Source of the DNA: Thermoplasmata archaeon
Lineage (GTDB): Archaea > Thermoplasmatota > Thermoplasmata > Thermoplasmatales > Thermoplasmataceae
Reading direction: 5' to 3'
NCBI GenBank assembly: GCA_021811635.1
Contig: JAJZNS010000056.1
Span: 1-17,133, forward strand
Length of the DNA stretch: 17,133 nucleotides
Shown here: one piece after another, positions 1 to 10,006 of the stretch
Numbering within the stretch: the first letter of the stretch is position 1
How the letters are laid out: each line of letters starts with the position of its first letter
Made by a program: the position numbers and the translations under genes
The notes under the pieces: generated by a model
What the model saw: the letters and a program-made list of their open reading frames with translations, nothing else
Databases searched by the model: none
What the model was told of the DNA's origin: nothing

Positions 1-2540
<2,540 letters not shown>

Positions 2541-2652
2541 CTTTGCTCTATAAACCTATACCGGCTTCATCGGAAATTAATCCTCTTACCCTTCCCCTCC
2601 AACATTGTTGAAGGGTGCACCAAGAGAGCGTAAGCCCTGCATATTTAGAGTC

Positions 2653-2660
2653 AATATAAG
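2653..2660 (-). promoter_or_regulatory. Candidate TATA box for the 23S rRNA
   Basis: On the minus strand this reads CTTATATT, a reasonable archaeal box A. It would put transcription start near 2630, giving a leader of about 90 nt before the mature 23S 5' end. It is the best AT-rich TATA-like element close to the gene, but other AT-rich stretches lie further out (around 2745 and 2860), so this is a tentative choice. Confidence 0.35.
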
Positions 2661-2955
2661 GATTTAGGTTAGATCATTCTATCCATGATAGTGAATGAAA
2701 TAACAGTAAATGGCTGCCTAGTAGATGCTGGACACGTAAATGTCGGTATACTTTAATGGTCTTCCACAGTCTCCCATAAATTATGGAGTTCATGGGAAAG
2801 GCCGCGCCTGAATTAGGGGGTTGGAGATAAATAAACTCTTTTGTGGAATCTCATAATTGTATAGTATTTTCACAAGGATAAACAGGCTAGGTTCCATGTT
2901 CGGCTATCAATATGCCTTTCAACGGGAATGCAATGGAAAAATAGTTAAATGCTTT

Positions 2956-2960
2956 AGGAG
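2956..2960 (+). promoter_or_regulatory. Shine-Dalgarno AGGAG before the UPF0215 frame
   Basis: AGGAG lies directly after the in-frame TAG and 6 nt before ATT 2967. It supports translation starting upstream of the first ATG at 3060, which has no such site close by and would remove the conserved N-terminus. Confidence 0.5.
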
Positions 2961-2966
2961 TCGCTG

Positions 2967-3548
2967 ATTACGCTAAAAAAAGGTAACCTCGTAATCGGCA
3001 TAGATGACTTTCCGTTCTCGCGTGAATCTGACCGGACAACGACCATAATCGGCACTCTGATGAGATTCGATTTCAGGATAGAGGGATTTTCATCGGAGAA
3101 GATAACTCTGGACGGAGAGGATTCGACTTCATCTATCATAAAACTCTGTAAGAGATTTCCCGCGAAAAACATCACTGCAATACTTCTCAACGGAGTCACA
3201 TTCGGCGGGATGAACATCGCAGATCTGGATGAAGTTGCCAGGGCAACTGAAATTCCAGTTATAAGCGTGGTGAAGAAATATCCTTCAATTCAGTCAATGT
3301 ACAGAGTAATAGATTTACACCACGGTTCGTCAGAAGAGAAAAGATCGCTGCTTGAAAAATTGCGGCCCATCAGTATCAAATTGGACAATGAAAAATCAGT
3401 TTACGTGAATTTGAGCGGTATCACCGCTGAGCAAACTGCCGAAATCCTCTCCAAGCAGTGCATACTGAATTCTGTGCCGGAGGCAATAAGGATTTCACAC
3501 CTGATTGGGTCGGCAATCAGGTATGGGATCTCTAAGGGTAGAGCTTAA
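2967..3548 (+). CDS. UPF0215 (DUF99) family protein with a non-AUG start
   Basis: The protein is recognised as UPF0215/DUF99 by its N-terminal KKGNLVIGIDDFPF, the segment ending IIGTLMRFDFRIEG, and the core LLNGVTFGGMNIADLDEV followed by IPVISVVKKYP. This archaeal family has an endonuclease V-like (RNase H-type) fold and no established function. The first in-frame ATG is at 3060, but the conserved GIDD block lies upstream of it (codons 2994-3008), in the same open frame that runs back to a TAG at 2955. No ATG, GTG or TTG occurs in that stretch. An AGGAG at 2956-2960 sits 6 nt before ATT 2967 and 3 nt before CTG 2964, so I place the start at ATT 2967, giving 193 aa, the usual family size. A single-base sequencing error (ATG read as CTG at 2964) would explain it equally well. 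Family call is firm; start is uncertain. Confidence 0.85.
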   Translation: MTLKKGNLVIGIDDFPFSRESDRTTTIIGTLMRFDFRIEGFSSEKITLDGEDSTSSIIKLCKRFPAKNITAILLNGVTFGGMNIADLDEVARATEIPVISVVKKYPSIQSMYRVIDLHHGSSEEKRSLLEKLRPISIKLDNEKSVYVNLSGITAEQTAEILSKQCILNSVPEAIRISHLIGSAIRYGISKGRA

Positions 3549-3551
3549 GAT

Positions 3552-3902
3552 TTACTCCTGATACATCAAAGGTTCAAGTTCGTTCTGTGCCTTTGTTCTG
3601 ATGGAATCCAGATTCTTCATAACCTCGTCAAATTTCTCATATTCTACAGGGATGTATTTCAAGCGTCCCTGAGACATGAAGTATGATCCTGGACAGAGGC
3701 TCCCTTCCTTGACCACTATGGCATCTGCTTTAAGTGTCAAAATTGCAGCCATCGCCCTCTCCTTTCCGCCGTGAGTCGCTCCGAATCCTGGGTTCTCGTA
3801 TTCCTTTATCTGCTTAGACTGATCATCGATCACCATAATTGAGTTGCCGTATTCCAGTGGCGAAATGTAATTCTCATCGTCAACGACCGCTATTATTTTC
3901 AT
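3552..3902 (-). CDS. NifX/NifB-like small protein (dinitrogenase iron-molybdenum cofactor domain-like)
   Basis: A 116-aa protein starting MKIIAVVDDENYISPLEYGN. The order of elements matches the small NifX-type domain: an N-terminal strand, a short turn, 'ISPLEYGNSIMVID', then 'YENPGFGATHGGKERAMAAI', then 'ADAIVVKEGSLCPGSYF' and a final beta-strand/helix. In proven members this fold binds Fe-S or FeMo cofactor precursors; many archaeal paralogues have no known role. The open frame extends to 4025, but the added 41 residues do not look like this family, and a TATA-like element about 25 bp upstream fits initiation at ATG 3902. It converges on the UPF0215 gene with a 3-bp gap between their 3' ends. 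No other nif-type gene is seen nearby, so a link to nitrogenase is unlikely. The assignment rests on pattern, not a strict motif. Confidence 0.6.
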   Translation of the reverse strand: MKIIAVVDDENYISPLEYGNSIMVIDDQSKQIKEYENPGFGATHGGKERAMAAILTLKADAIVVKEGSLCPGSYFMSQGRLKYIPVEYEKFDEVMKNLDSIRTKAQNELEPLMYQE

Positions 3903-3924
3903 TGTTATACGTAATATCACAAAG

Positions 3925-3933
3925 TAATAAAAC
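3925..3933 (-). promoter_or_regulatory. Candidate TATA box of the NifX-like gene
   Basis: On the minus strand this reads GTTTTATTA, centred about 26 nt upstream of ATG 3902. That spacing would make the transcript start at or within a few bases of the start codon (leaderless). No Shine-Dalgarno sequence is visible in front of the ATG, which agrees. Confidence 0.45.
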
Positions 3934-3937
3934 TTAA

Positions 3938-4174
3938 TTAAGAATTCACTGCGACAAGTCTGCTGCCATAAAGTTTCTCTTTGCGCCTGTGGAAACCTGG
4001 AACGGGTACCTTTTGGAAATGCCATCTGAAAGCCTTAAGTCAAAACAGCTGCTTCTTCAAAAGTGGAATGATCACAAAAATGTTGACTCTAGTGGTGATT
4101 TCTGAAGCTGCAAGCGCACTTCCAACATCTGCAAGTTTATGATTCTTCCTTACGAGAACAGTGGGAATCCTGCC
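3938..4174 (-). pseudogene. Possible decayed coding segment, unidentified
   Basis: One minus-strand frame reads protein-like for about 78 codons, from GRIPTVLVRKNHKLADVG at 4174 down to KEKLYGSRLVAVNS and a TAA at 3938-3940. It is broken by a TGA at 4040-4042, and a further in-frame stop lies just upstream at 4175-4177. Upstream, a different frame (about 4200-4360) also reads protein-like with stops. I do not recognise the family. It may be the remnant of a lost gene or chance; the evidence is only the look of the translation. Confidence 0.2.
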
Positions 4175-4624
4175 TCATCGATTACAATTTTTGATAGCAA
4201 CCACTTGGCTTCCATTTAAGGCAATTTATCCAGACATCAGGATAGAGCCATTTGTTTCTGGTATACTGCCGGGATTCCAGCCATTTGCGACCACCTAATC
4301 ATAATAACGTGGAGAATTCATGGAAGGATTTCTCTGGGTTTGATTCCGCATCAAATTACACTTTGTCTCCACTTTTCAATGGAACACAGTGATCTCCTCC
4401 TTAAGGCTTAGGAGAGGTCAGTATACAGTTTGCTTCTTTCGAGTTGTGTACCGCGACGCTATCATGTACCATTAAACCCCAAAATCCGATGAACTTGAAA
4501 AAGTAGCGTCAAGATAACGGATTTCCTGAATTTTTCAGTTCCTATTTTTCATTTTAAGGATTTTGATTGAGAGATTGTCAACTGATTACAGAAAAATAAG
4601 AATACCCTCCTAAAATGGAGGTAC
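4026..4624. other. Gene-free stretch before the lipA operon
   Basis: No intact reading frame of credible length or family is found on either strand. Besides the possible remnant listed at 3938-4174, there is a 7-bp inverted repeat GACGCTA/TAGCGTC (4455-4461 and 4504-4510) and an AT-rich segment at about 4530-4610 that should contain the promoter of the lipA operon; no single TATA element stands out there. The length is unusual for this otherwise tightly packed window. Confidence 0.5.
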
Positions 4625-5482
4625 GTGAAACCGGAGTATACAAGGGTAAAAATTCCTTCTGGAGAAAGTTATCTTTTCATTAAGAGAAATGTGAGGGAAA
4701 ATTCGCTTCATACTGTATGCGAGGAGGCGAGGTGTCCTAATATCGCAGAATGCTGGGAAAGTGGCACTGCAACGTTCATGATTATGGGCGGAAACTGTTC
4801 CAGAGGATGCAGGTTCTGCTCCGTCACGCATGGAGGGATGCAGCCTCTGGATCCGGCGGAACCTGAAAAGATCCAGGCTGCTGTCAAAGAAATGGGGCTT
4901 AGCTACGCAGTTATTACATCTGTTGACAGGGATGATCTCCCTGATCAGGGGGCATCCCATTATGCGGGCGTGGTAAGGAAAGTAAAGGAGCTTGGTATAT
5001 TAGTGGAGGTTCTAACCCCTGATTTCCGTGGAAATCTTTCTCTGGTTGACAAAGTGATAGAATCTGGGCCGGACGTTTATGCACACAACGTTGAAACCGT
5101 AAGGAGGCTTACACCGAAGATAAGGGACGCGAGGGCAGGTTATGACCAGTCGCTGACGGTGCTAGCTCATGTTAAGGAGGTTGCCCCAAAGATCCTGACA
5201 AAATCCTCAATTATGCTGGGACTCGGAGAGAGCGATGAGGAAGTATTATCAACCATGGACGATTTGCGGGAGGAGGGGGTAGATATACTGACAATAGGGC
5301 AATATTTGCGCCCGTCAAGAATGCAAATAGAGGTCGCTGAATATTCCCCCATGGATAGGTTCAAGGAACTGGAAGCACAGGGTTATTCCAGGGGTTTCTC
5401 TTATGTGGCATCTGGTCCGCTGGTGAGAACCTCGTATAAAGCTTCAGAGGCCTGGGCAAGAAGGAGGATATTGAATGCCTGA
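4625..5482 (+). CDS. lipA: Lipoyl synthase (radical SAM)
   Basis: LipA inserts two sulfur atoms into the octanoyl group carried on a lipoyl domain, using S-adenosylmethionine. All diagnostic features are present in 285 aa: the N-terminal [13 protein letters not shown], the auxiliary-cluster cysteines C32-x4-C37-x5-C43 ([12 protein letters not shown]), the radical-SAM cluster C58-x3-C62-x2-C65 (CSRGCRFC), and the C-terminal R-x-S-Y motif, here RTSY (268-271) instead of the usual RSSY. Start is GTG 4625, the only standard start before a stop at 4583; GGAGGT (4617-4622) lies just 2 nt upstream, closer than usual. The gene is first of a six-gene operon and overlaps E1alpha by 8 nt. Its substrate protein E2 and its partner LipB are encoded downstream, so it probably serves this complex. 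Confidence 0.96.
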   Translation: MKPEYTRVKIPSGESYLFIKRNVRENSLHTVCEEARCPNIAECWESGTATFMIMGGNCSRGCRFCSVTHGGMQPLDPAEPEKIQAAVKEMGLSYAVITSVDRDDLPDQGASHYAGVVRKVKELGILVEVLTPDFRGNLSLVDKVIESGPDVYAHNVETVRRLTPKIRDARAGYDQSLTVLAHVKEVAPKILTKSSIMLGLGESDEEVLSTMDDLREEGVDILTIGQYLRPSRMQIEVAEYSPMDRFKELEAQGYSRGFSYVASGPLVRTSYKASEAWARRRILNA

Positions 5483-6479
5483 AGACAATGAGGAGAGGAA
5501 TAGATACATAAAGGCTTACACTGCGATGGTGTTGTCCAGGACTCTGGACAAGAAAATAGTGACGGCACAGAGACAGGGGAGGGTCGGATTCTACACTCCC
5601 ACTATGGGGCAGGAAGCCCTTCAGGTGGGTGCTTCAATGGCGCTGGAACCAAACGACCTTATCTACGGATATTACAGGGATGTGCCGCTCATGCTACACC
5701 GGGGAGTCCCTATTGAGACCATAATCAACCAGATAATGGGCAATGATTCCGACAAAGCAAAGGGAAGGCAGATGCCAAGCCATTTCAGTTCCAAAGAATT
5801 CAATTTCATGTCCATACAAAGCCCCGTAGCAACCAATCTTCCGCTTGCTGCCGGCGCTGCTTATGCTCTTAAGTACCAGAAAAAGAAGAGCATTGTTCTG
5901 GCTACATTCGGTGATGGATCAAGTTCCACTCCGGATTTCCATGCTGCATTGAATCTGGCCGGTGTGTACGATCTTCCAGTAATATTCTTGTGTGAAAACA
6001 ACGGCTGGGCTATTTCTCTCCCTGTTGAAAAACAGACCAAGGTTGAGATTTGGACAAAGGCGGAAGCATATGGAATAAAAGGCGTCAAGGCAGACGGAAA
6101 TAACTTTGTTGACACATTCGAGAAGGTAAGAGATGCAGTCAAGAGGGCCAGGGATGGAAAAGGTGCCACCCTTATAGATGCGATAAGCTTCAGGATGGGC
6201 CCCCATTCGACTTCCGACGATCCCACGAAATATAGAAGCGAAACCGTTGATGAAGGCAGCGAAAAAGACCCCATTGTTTTAAGCGGCAAGATCCTGAAAG
6301 AAAAGAAATTTCTTGACGACAAAATGATTGAGGGCATTAAATCAAGAACAGCAAAACTGGTTGAGGATAAATTCAACGAATGCGAAAAAATCCCTGCTCC
6401 AGACCCGTCTACTGCATTCGCCGACGTGAATGCAAAGCTTACATGGATGCTCAAAGAGGAGGTTGAAGATATACTATGA
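5475..6479 (+). CDS. 2-oxoacid dehydrogenase E1 component, alpha subunit
   Basis: The alpha subunit of the thiamine-diphosphate-dependent E1 of a pyruvate or branched-chain 2-oxoacid dehydrogenase complex, which decarboxylates the 2-oxoacid and passes the acyl group to E2. In 334 aa it shows the ThDP/Mg motif GDG (146-148) with 26 residues to NN (175-176), the YTPTMGQEA substrate/cofactor segment near 40-48, a conserved YGYYRD at 64-69, and the loop [14 protein letters not shown] near 242-255, which matches the phosphorylation-loop region of E1alpha. ATG 5475 overlaps the end of lipA by 8 nt and is preceded by AGGAGG (5462-5467) at good spacing. The Thermoplasma acidophilum homologue forms a complex preferring branched-chain 2-oxoacids; by context the same is likely here, but the substrate cannot be read from sequence. 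Confidence 0.94.
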   Translation: MPEDNEERNRYIKAYTAMVLSRTLDKKIVTAQRQGRVGFYTPTMGQEALQVGASMALEPNDLIYGYYRDVPLMLHRGVPIETIINQIMGNDSDKAKGRQMPSHFSSKEFNFMSIQSPVATNLPLAAGAAYALKYQKKKSIVLATFGDGSSSTPDFHAALNLAGVYDLPVIFLCENNGWAISLPVEKQTKVEIWTKAEAYGIKGVKADGNNFVDTFEKVRDAVKRARDGKGATLIDAISFRMGPHSTSDDPTKYRSETVDEGSEKDPIVLSGKILKEKKFLDDKMIEGIKSRTAKLVEDKFNECEKIPAPDPSTAFADVNAKLTWMLKEEVEDIL

Positions 6480-7444
6480 GCGATATGACAATGGTCCAGG
6501 CGCTCAATTCGGCACTTGACCATCTGCTAGGAACAGACAAATCAGTGATTTTGCTCGGAGAAGACATTGGAAAGGACGGCGGAGTTTTCCGCGTTACAGA
6601 CGGGCTTCAGTCAAAGTATGGGGAAGACCGTGTCCTGGATACCCCTCTAGTCGAACTGGGTATAGTTGGCATGTCAATCGGCATGGCACTCACCGGACTC
6701 AAGCCCATTGCCGAAATCCAGTTTCAGGATTTTATCTATACTGCGATGGATCAGATCATTAACCAGATGGCAAAGATCAGGTACAGATCTGGCGGCGATT
6801 ACACAGTTCCAATGGTACTGCGCACACCATACGGAGGCGGTGTGAAGGGCGGCCTCTACCATTCACAGAGTGGAGAGACGTATTTTGCCCACACTGCGGG
6901 CCTGACTGTGGTAACACCTTCCAATCCCTATGATGCAAAGGGGCTCCTGATATCTGCCATGGAATACGGTGATCCAGTGATATTCCTTGAACCAAAGAGG
7001 CTTTACAGAACCATCAAGGGTTCCGTTCCGGACAAGGAATACAAGGTGCCTATAGGAGAAGCAAATTTGCTTAAGGAAGGCAATTCAGTATCCATAATCA
7101 CTTATGGATCGATGGTGCCAACGGTCTTAAGCGCCGTGGAGAAAAACAAGGTTGACGCGGATGTCATTGATTTGAGAACTCTTCTCCCCCTGGACATAGA
7201 CGCTATAATAAAATCGGTTAAGAAAACTGGCAGGGTTGCCATTGTCCATGAGGCGCCAAGAACCCTCGGGATGGGCGCGGAGATATCTGCTCTTATTTCA
7301 GAGAGAGCGATAGACAGCCTGCTGGGCCCGATCCTGAGGGTAACTGGTCCGGATTCTCCGTTCCCCTACAGGTGGGAGGAATATTATATTCCAAATGAAA
7401 AGCGCATAATGAATGCAATAAATCGATTGCAGACTTACGGGTGA
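6476..7444 (+). CDS. 2-oxoacid dehydrogenase E1 component, beta subunit
   Basis: The beta subunit (322 aa) completes the alpha2beta2 E1 heterotetramer. It starts [18 protein letters not shown] and contains LLGEDIGKDGGVFRVTDGL (27-44), the LDTPLVELGIVG segment whose Glu60 corresponds to the glutamate that activates the thiamine ring, QFQDFIYTAMDQIINQMAK, and the C-terminal transketolase-like domain with a VHEAPRTLGMGAEI stretch. ATG 6476 overlaps the E1alpha stop by 4 nt (ATGA), which suggests translational coupling. A purine-rich AGAGGAGG lies about 13 nt upstream. A second ATG at 6485 is possible but less likely. Length is normal for the family. Confidence 0.95.
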   Translation: MSDMTMVQALNSALDHLLGTDKSVILLGEDIGKDGGVFRVTDGLQSKYGEDRVLDTPLVELGIVGMSIGMALTGLKPIAEIQFQDFIYTAMDQIINQMAKIRYRSGGDYTVPMVLRTPYGGGVKGGLYHSQSGETYFAHTAGLTVVTPSNPYDAKGLLISAMEYGDPVIFLEPKRLYRTIKGSVPDKEYKVPIGEANLLKEGNSVSIITYGSMVPTVLSAVEKNKVDADVIDLRTLLPLDIDAIIKSVKKTGRVAIVHEAPRTLGMGAEISALISERAIDSLLGPILRVTGPDSPFPYRWEEYYIPNEKRIMNAINRLQTYG

Positions 7445-7448
7445 AGAT

Positions 7449-8678
7449 ATGTTTGAATTCAGGTTACCGGATATTGGTGAAGGAGTCGCAGAAGGCGAAA
7501 TTGTAAAGTGGCACGCAGTGGTAGGCGATACCATCTCTAGCGATCAGGACATGGTGGAGATTATGACCGACAAGGTCACCGTGCGGATTCCGTCCCCCGT
7601 AAGTGGAAAGGTGTCGGAGATCCTTGTTGCCGAGGGAAAAGTAGCAAAGGTGGGCGATCTTCTGATAAAGATTGATGACGGCAAGCCTGAGATCACAAGC
7701 AATATCTCTGCGGCAACTGCAGAACAGACACCGGTTGAAAAACCGCATGAGGTCCAGCAGACTGCAGCGGAAAAGCCTGCAACCCAGAGATCAATTGCTA
7801 CGCCGGCTATCAGGAAGGCTGCAAAGGACATGGGTATAGACATAGAGAGCGTGACTCCCTCCGGCGAAGGCGGGAGGATTACCATGAAAGACCTGGAAAA
7901 CTTCGCTTCTGCATCCAAGGCTTCCAGTGAACCTGCCAGGCAGGAAAAGAAGGCTGAAAAACAGGCATCCGAGGTGCATAAGAGCGTGCTGGAACTCAGG
8001 CCAGGAATGGAGGAGCAGTACGAACCGAAGGGCCTCAGGCGGATAATTTTTGAGAAAATGAGCAAGTCCAAGGCAATAATTCCACATTTCATGATTGGCG
8101 AGGAGATAGATTTCACAAAGCTGAGAGATACCAGGGAAGATCTAAAGAGCAAGGATCAGAACGTTACCTTCACGCCGATATTCGTCAAGGCCCTTACGCT
8201 TGCATTGAAAGAATTTCCCAGATTCAATGCAGTATATGACGAAAAATCCCGATCATACTCAATAAAGAAATATTACAACATAGGAGTCGCGGTCGACACG
8301 CCGGATGGGCTAAACGTCGTTGTAGTCAAGAACGCTGACAAGAAGAACGTATTTGCCATATCCTCAGAAATAGCCAACCTGGCAGACAAGGCAAGAAGCG
8401 GGAAGCTGGCACTGCAGGACGTGCAGGATTCCACATTCACAATCTCCAACGTGGGGACCATTGGCGGTATATTTTCGACTCCCATAATCAACTATCCAGA
8501 AGTGGCGATTATAGCCTTCCACAGAACACTTGTGGATGAGAAGAACCCTGCCGGGAAGGAAAAAATGTACATCACCCTTTCATGTGATCACAGGTTGATT
8601 GACGGCGCAGACGCTGCAAGGTTCATAAGCAGGGTAAAGGGATTGCTCGAGAAACCTTCACTGATATTTGTGGATTGA
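7449..8678 (+). CDS. 2-oxoacid dehydrogenase E2 component (dihydrolipoamide acyltransferase)
   Basis: E2 is the core of the complex: its lipoyl arm carries the acyl group from E1 to CoA and then visits E3. The 409-aa protein has one N-terminal lipoyl domain (1-76) with the lipoylated lysine at K42 in MTDKVTV, an Ala/Thr/Glu/Lys-rich linker (about 80-112), a peripheral subunit-binding domain (about 116-152, IATPAIRKAAKDMGIDI... GEGGRITMKDL), a second charged linker, and the catalytic domain ending in the active-site HxxxD, SCDHRLIDGADAARF, with His381 and Asp385. It lies 4 nt after E1beta with GGTGA just before ATG 7449. The flanking lipA and lipB genes encode the enzymes expected to modify K42. 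Confidence 0.96.
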   Translation: MFEFRLPDIGEGVAEGEIVKWHAVVGDTISSDQDMVEIMTDKVTVRIPSPVSGKVSEILVAEGKVAKVGDLLIKIDDGKPEITSNISAATAEQTPVEKPHEVQQTAAEKPATQRSIATPAIRKAAKDMGIDIESVTPSGEGGRITMKDLENFASASKASSEPARQEKKAEKQASEVHKSVLELRPGMEEQYEPKGLRRIIFEKMSKSKAIIPHFMIGEEIDFTKLRDTREDLKSKDQNVTFTPIFVKALTLALKEFPRFNAVYDEKSRSYSIKKYYNIGVAVDTPDGLNVVVVKNADKKNVFAISSEIANLADKARSGKLALQDVQDSTFTISNVGTIGGIFSTPIINYPEVAIIAFHRTLVDEKNPAGKEKMYITLSCDHRLIDGADAARFISRVKGLLEKPSLIFVD

Positions 8679-8683
8679 TAGAT

Positions 8684-10006
8684 ATGGATTACGATGCGAT
8701 AGTACTTGGCGGAGGCCCAGGCGGCTACGGTGCTGCAATAAGGCTCGGTCAGCATGGCAAGAAGGTGGCATTGATAGAGAAGGAAAAGATCGGCGGAGAG
8801 TGCCTCAACTACGGATGCATACCTTCTAAGGCGCTGATCGAAATGGCGAATTCAATTGGATATCTTAAGGAGCTGCCGGGCGTGAATGCAAATCCAGAAA
8901 TTGACATGGGGAAATGGCAGAAGTGGAAATGGGAAATGATTGGGAAACTGACCTCTGGCGTTGAGACTCTCTGCAAAGCCCAGGGAGTCACGGTGATAAA
9001 GGGGGAAGGAAAGATCATTGACAGGAACACGGTGGAAGTTCAGGGGAAGCAAATCACCGGCCTGAATCTTGTGATTGCCACAGGTTCCTCGCCTGTCAGG
9101 TTCCCATCGTTTGAGGGGGTGGCGTACAACAGGGAGATCCTTGACATACCTCGGATACCCAAGTCGCTGCTTATTGTTGGAGGGGGTTACATAGGAGTAG
9201 AGCTCGGTACTGCTTTCTCGAAGTTGGGTTCAACTGTCACAATAGTGGAGATGATGCCGGGAATACTGCCGGGAGTTGATAAAGAACTGGTGAATCCCGT
9301 AGACAGGAAGCTCAGATCAATGGGCGTAACCATATTGACAGAAACAAAAGTTGAAAAAATAGTAAAATCGGGGAGTGCTTTTGAAGCAGACCTCTCCGAC
9401 GGGAAGAAGCTTCAGGTGGAAAACGTTCTTGTCACTGTTGGCCGGCGGCCCAATACAGAGGGTTTCGGACTTGAGAACCTGCATCTTGAGATGAATGGAA
9501 GATTCATAAAAATAGATTCACACTGTGAAACTTCAATCAAGGGCGTTTATGCACTCGGCGACGTTTCTGGGGAGCCCATGCTTGCCCACAGGGCATATTA
9601 TCAGGCAGGTGTTGTAGCTCAGAATATTGCGGGTCATGACGCAGAAGTGGACTATCATTCCATGCCATACGTGATCTATTCTGATCCGGAGATCTCCTAT
9701 ACTGGCAAAAGGGGGACCAGGGAGACCGTGTTTCCGCTTGCCGCCAATGGCAGGTCCCTTGGCATGAATTCAAGCATTGGTACGTACCGTATTTTCATTG
9801 ACGATGACGGCACAGTCACTGGAGCAGGGATAGTCGCCCCTCACTCATCGGAAATTATAAGCGAGCTAACTCTTTCCGTAGAAGCAGGGCTCTCTGTAAA
9901 CGACATTGCTCTTACCATTCACCCGCACCCAACGATTTCTGAAGGCGTAATGGAGTCTGCAGAGGGAGCATTTGGAAAACCGCTTCATTTCAAATCCGGC
10001 CGTTGA
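8684..10006 (+). CDS. lpdA: Dihydrolipoamide dehydrogenase (E3)
   Basis: E3 reoxidises the dihydrolipoyl arm of E2 with FAD and NAD+. Visible are the FAD-binding GGGPGGYGAA (9-18), the redox disulfide C40-x4-C45 (GGECLNYGCIPSK), the NAD-binding GGGYIGVELG, the second FAD motif YALGDVSG, and the C-terminal HPHPTISE with the catalytic His415-Glu420 pair. I chose ATG 8684 (MDYDAIVLGGG), 5 nt after E2. An in-frame TTG at 8675, overlapping the E2 stop, would add three residues and is possible. The protein is 440 aa, shorter than the usual 460-475: around residues 338-347 (SYTGKRGTRETVFP) the helix-containing loop that normally carries a TEEEA-type sequence between the conserved DPE and FP segments appears to be missing about a dozen residues. 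All catalytic residues remain. Confidence 0.95.
   Translation: MDYDAIVLGGGPGGYGAAIRLGQHGKKVALIEKEKIGGECLNYGCIPSKALIEMANSIGYLKELPGVNANPEIDMGKWQKWKWEMIGKLTSGVETLCKAQGVTVIKGEGKIIDRNTVEVQGKQITGLNLVIATGSSPVRFPSFEGVAYNREILDIPRIPKSLLIVGGGYIGVELGTAFSKLGSTVTIVEMMPGILPGVDKELVNPVDRKLRSMGVTILTETKVEKIVKSGSAFEADLSDGKKLQVENVLVTVGRRPNTEGFGLENLHLEMNGRFIKIDSHCETSIKGVYALGDVSGEPMLAHRAYYQAGVVAQNIAGHDAEVDYHSMPYVIYSDPEISYTGKRGTRETVFPLAANGRSLGMNSSIGTYRIFIDDDGTVTGAGIVAPHSSEIISELTLSVEAGLSVNDIALTIHPHPTISEGVMESAEGAFGKPLHFKSGR

Larger units (their letters stand above)
2541..2966. other. Gene-free stretch: 23S leader, probable rRNA promoter, upstream region of the UPF0215 gene
   Basis: No convincing protein or tRNA gene is visible. 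The first 100 bp are probably the transcribed 5' leader of the 23S rRNA. They contain an imperfect hairpin at about 2583-2627 (ACCCTT pairing with AAGGGT, with CTCTT/AAGAG outside and CAAC/GTTG inside) that could be part of a processing stem, but its 3' partner would lie outside the window. A second small hairpin sits at about 2770-2787 (CTCC-ATA / TAT-GGAG with one bulged base). The right end carries the AGGAG that precedes the UPF0215 reading frame. Confidence 0.5.

Noticed and set aside
3903..4025. N-terminal extension of the NifX-like protein to an ATG at 4025
   Set aside because: The 41 extra residues do not fit the domain, which begins with the beta-strand at MKIIAVV, and a TATA-like box sits inside this stretch about 25 nt before ATG 3902.
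4391..4419. Imperfect hairpin GATCTC...GAGGTC
   Set aside because: The stem is short, contains mismatches and a wobble pair, is not followed by a T-run, and terminates no visible gene.
4455..4510. Inverted repeat GACGCTA/TAGCGTC with a 42-nt spacer
   Set aside because: Seven base pairs over this distance can arise by chance, and there is no flanking duplication or gene to suggest a mobile element or regulator site.
4486..4529. Possible C/D box small RNA (CCGATGA and CTGA boxes)
   Set aside because: The C box departs from RUGAUGA, no good D' and C' boxes lie between, and the spacing is too short for a double guide RNA.
5861..6523. 220-codon minus-strand open frame
   Set aside because: It lies antisense to E1alpha, whose thiamine-diphosphate motifs are clear, and its own translation is low-complexity (Ser/Phe/Leu-rich), as expected for a shadow frame.
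7544..8152. 202-codon minus-strand open frame
   Set aside because: It is antisense to the E2 gene and reads as Ser/Ile/Phe-rich sequence with no family features.
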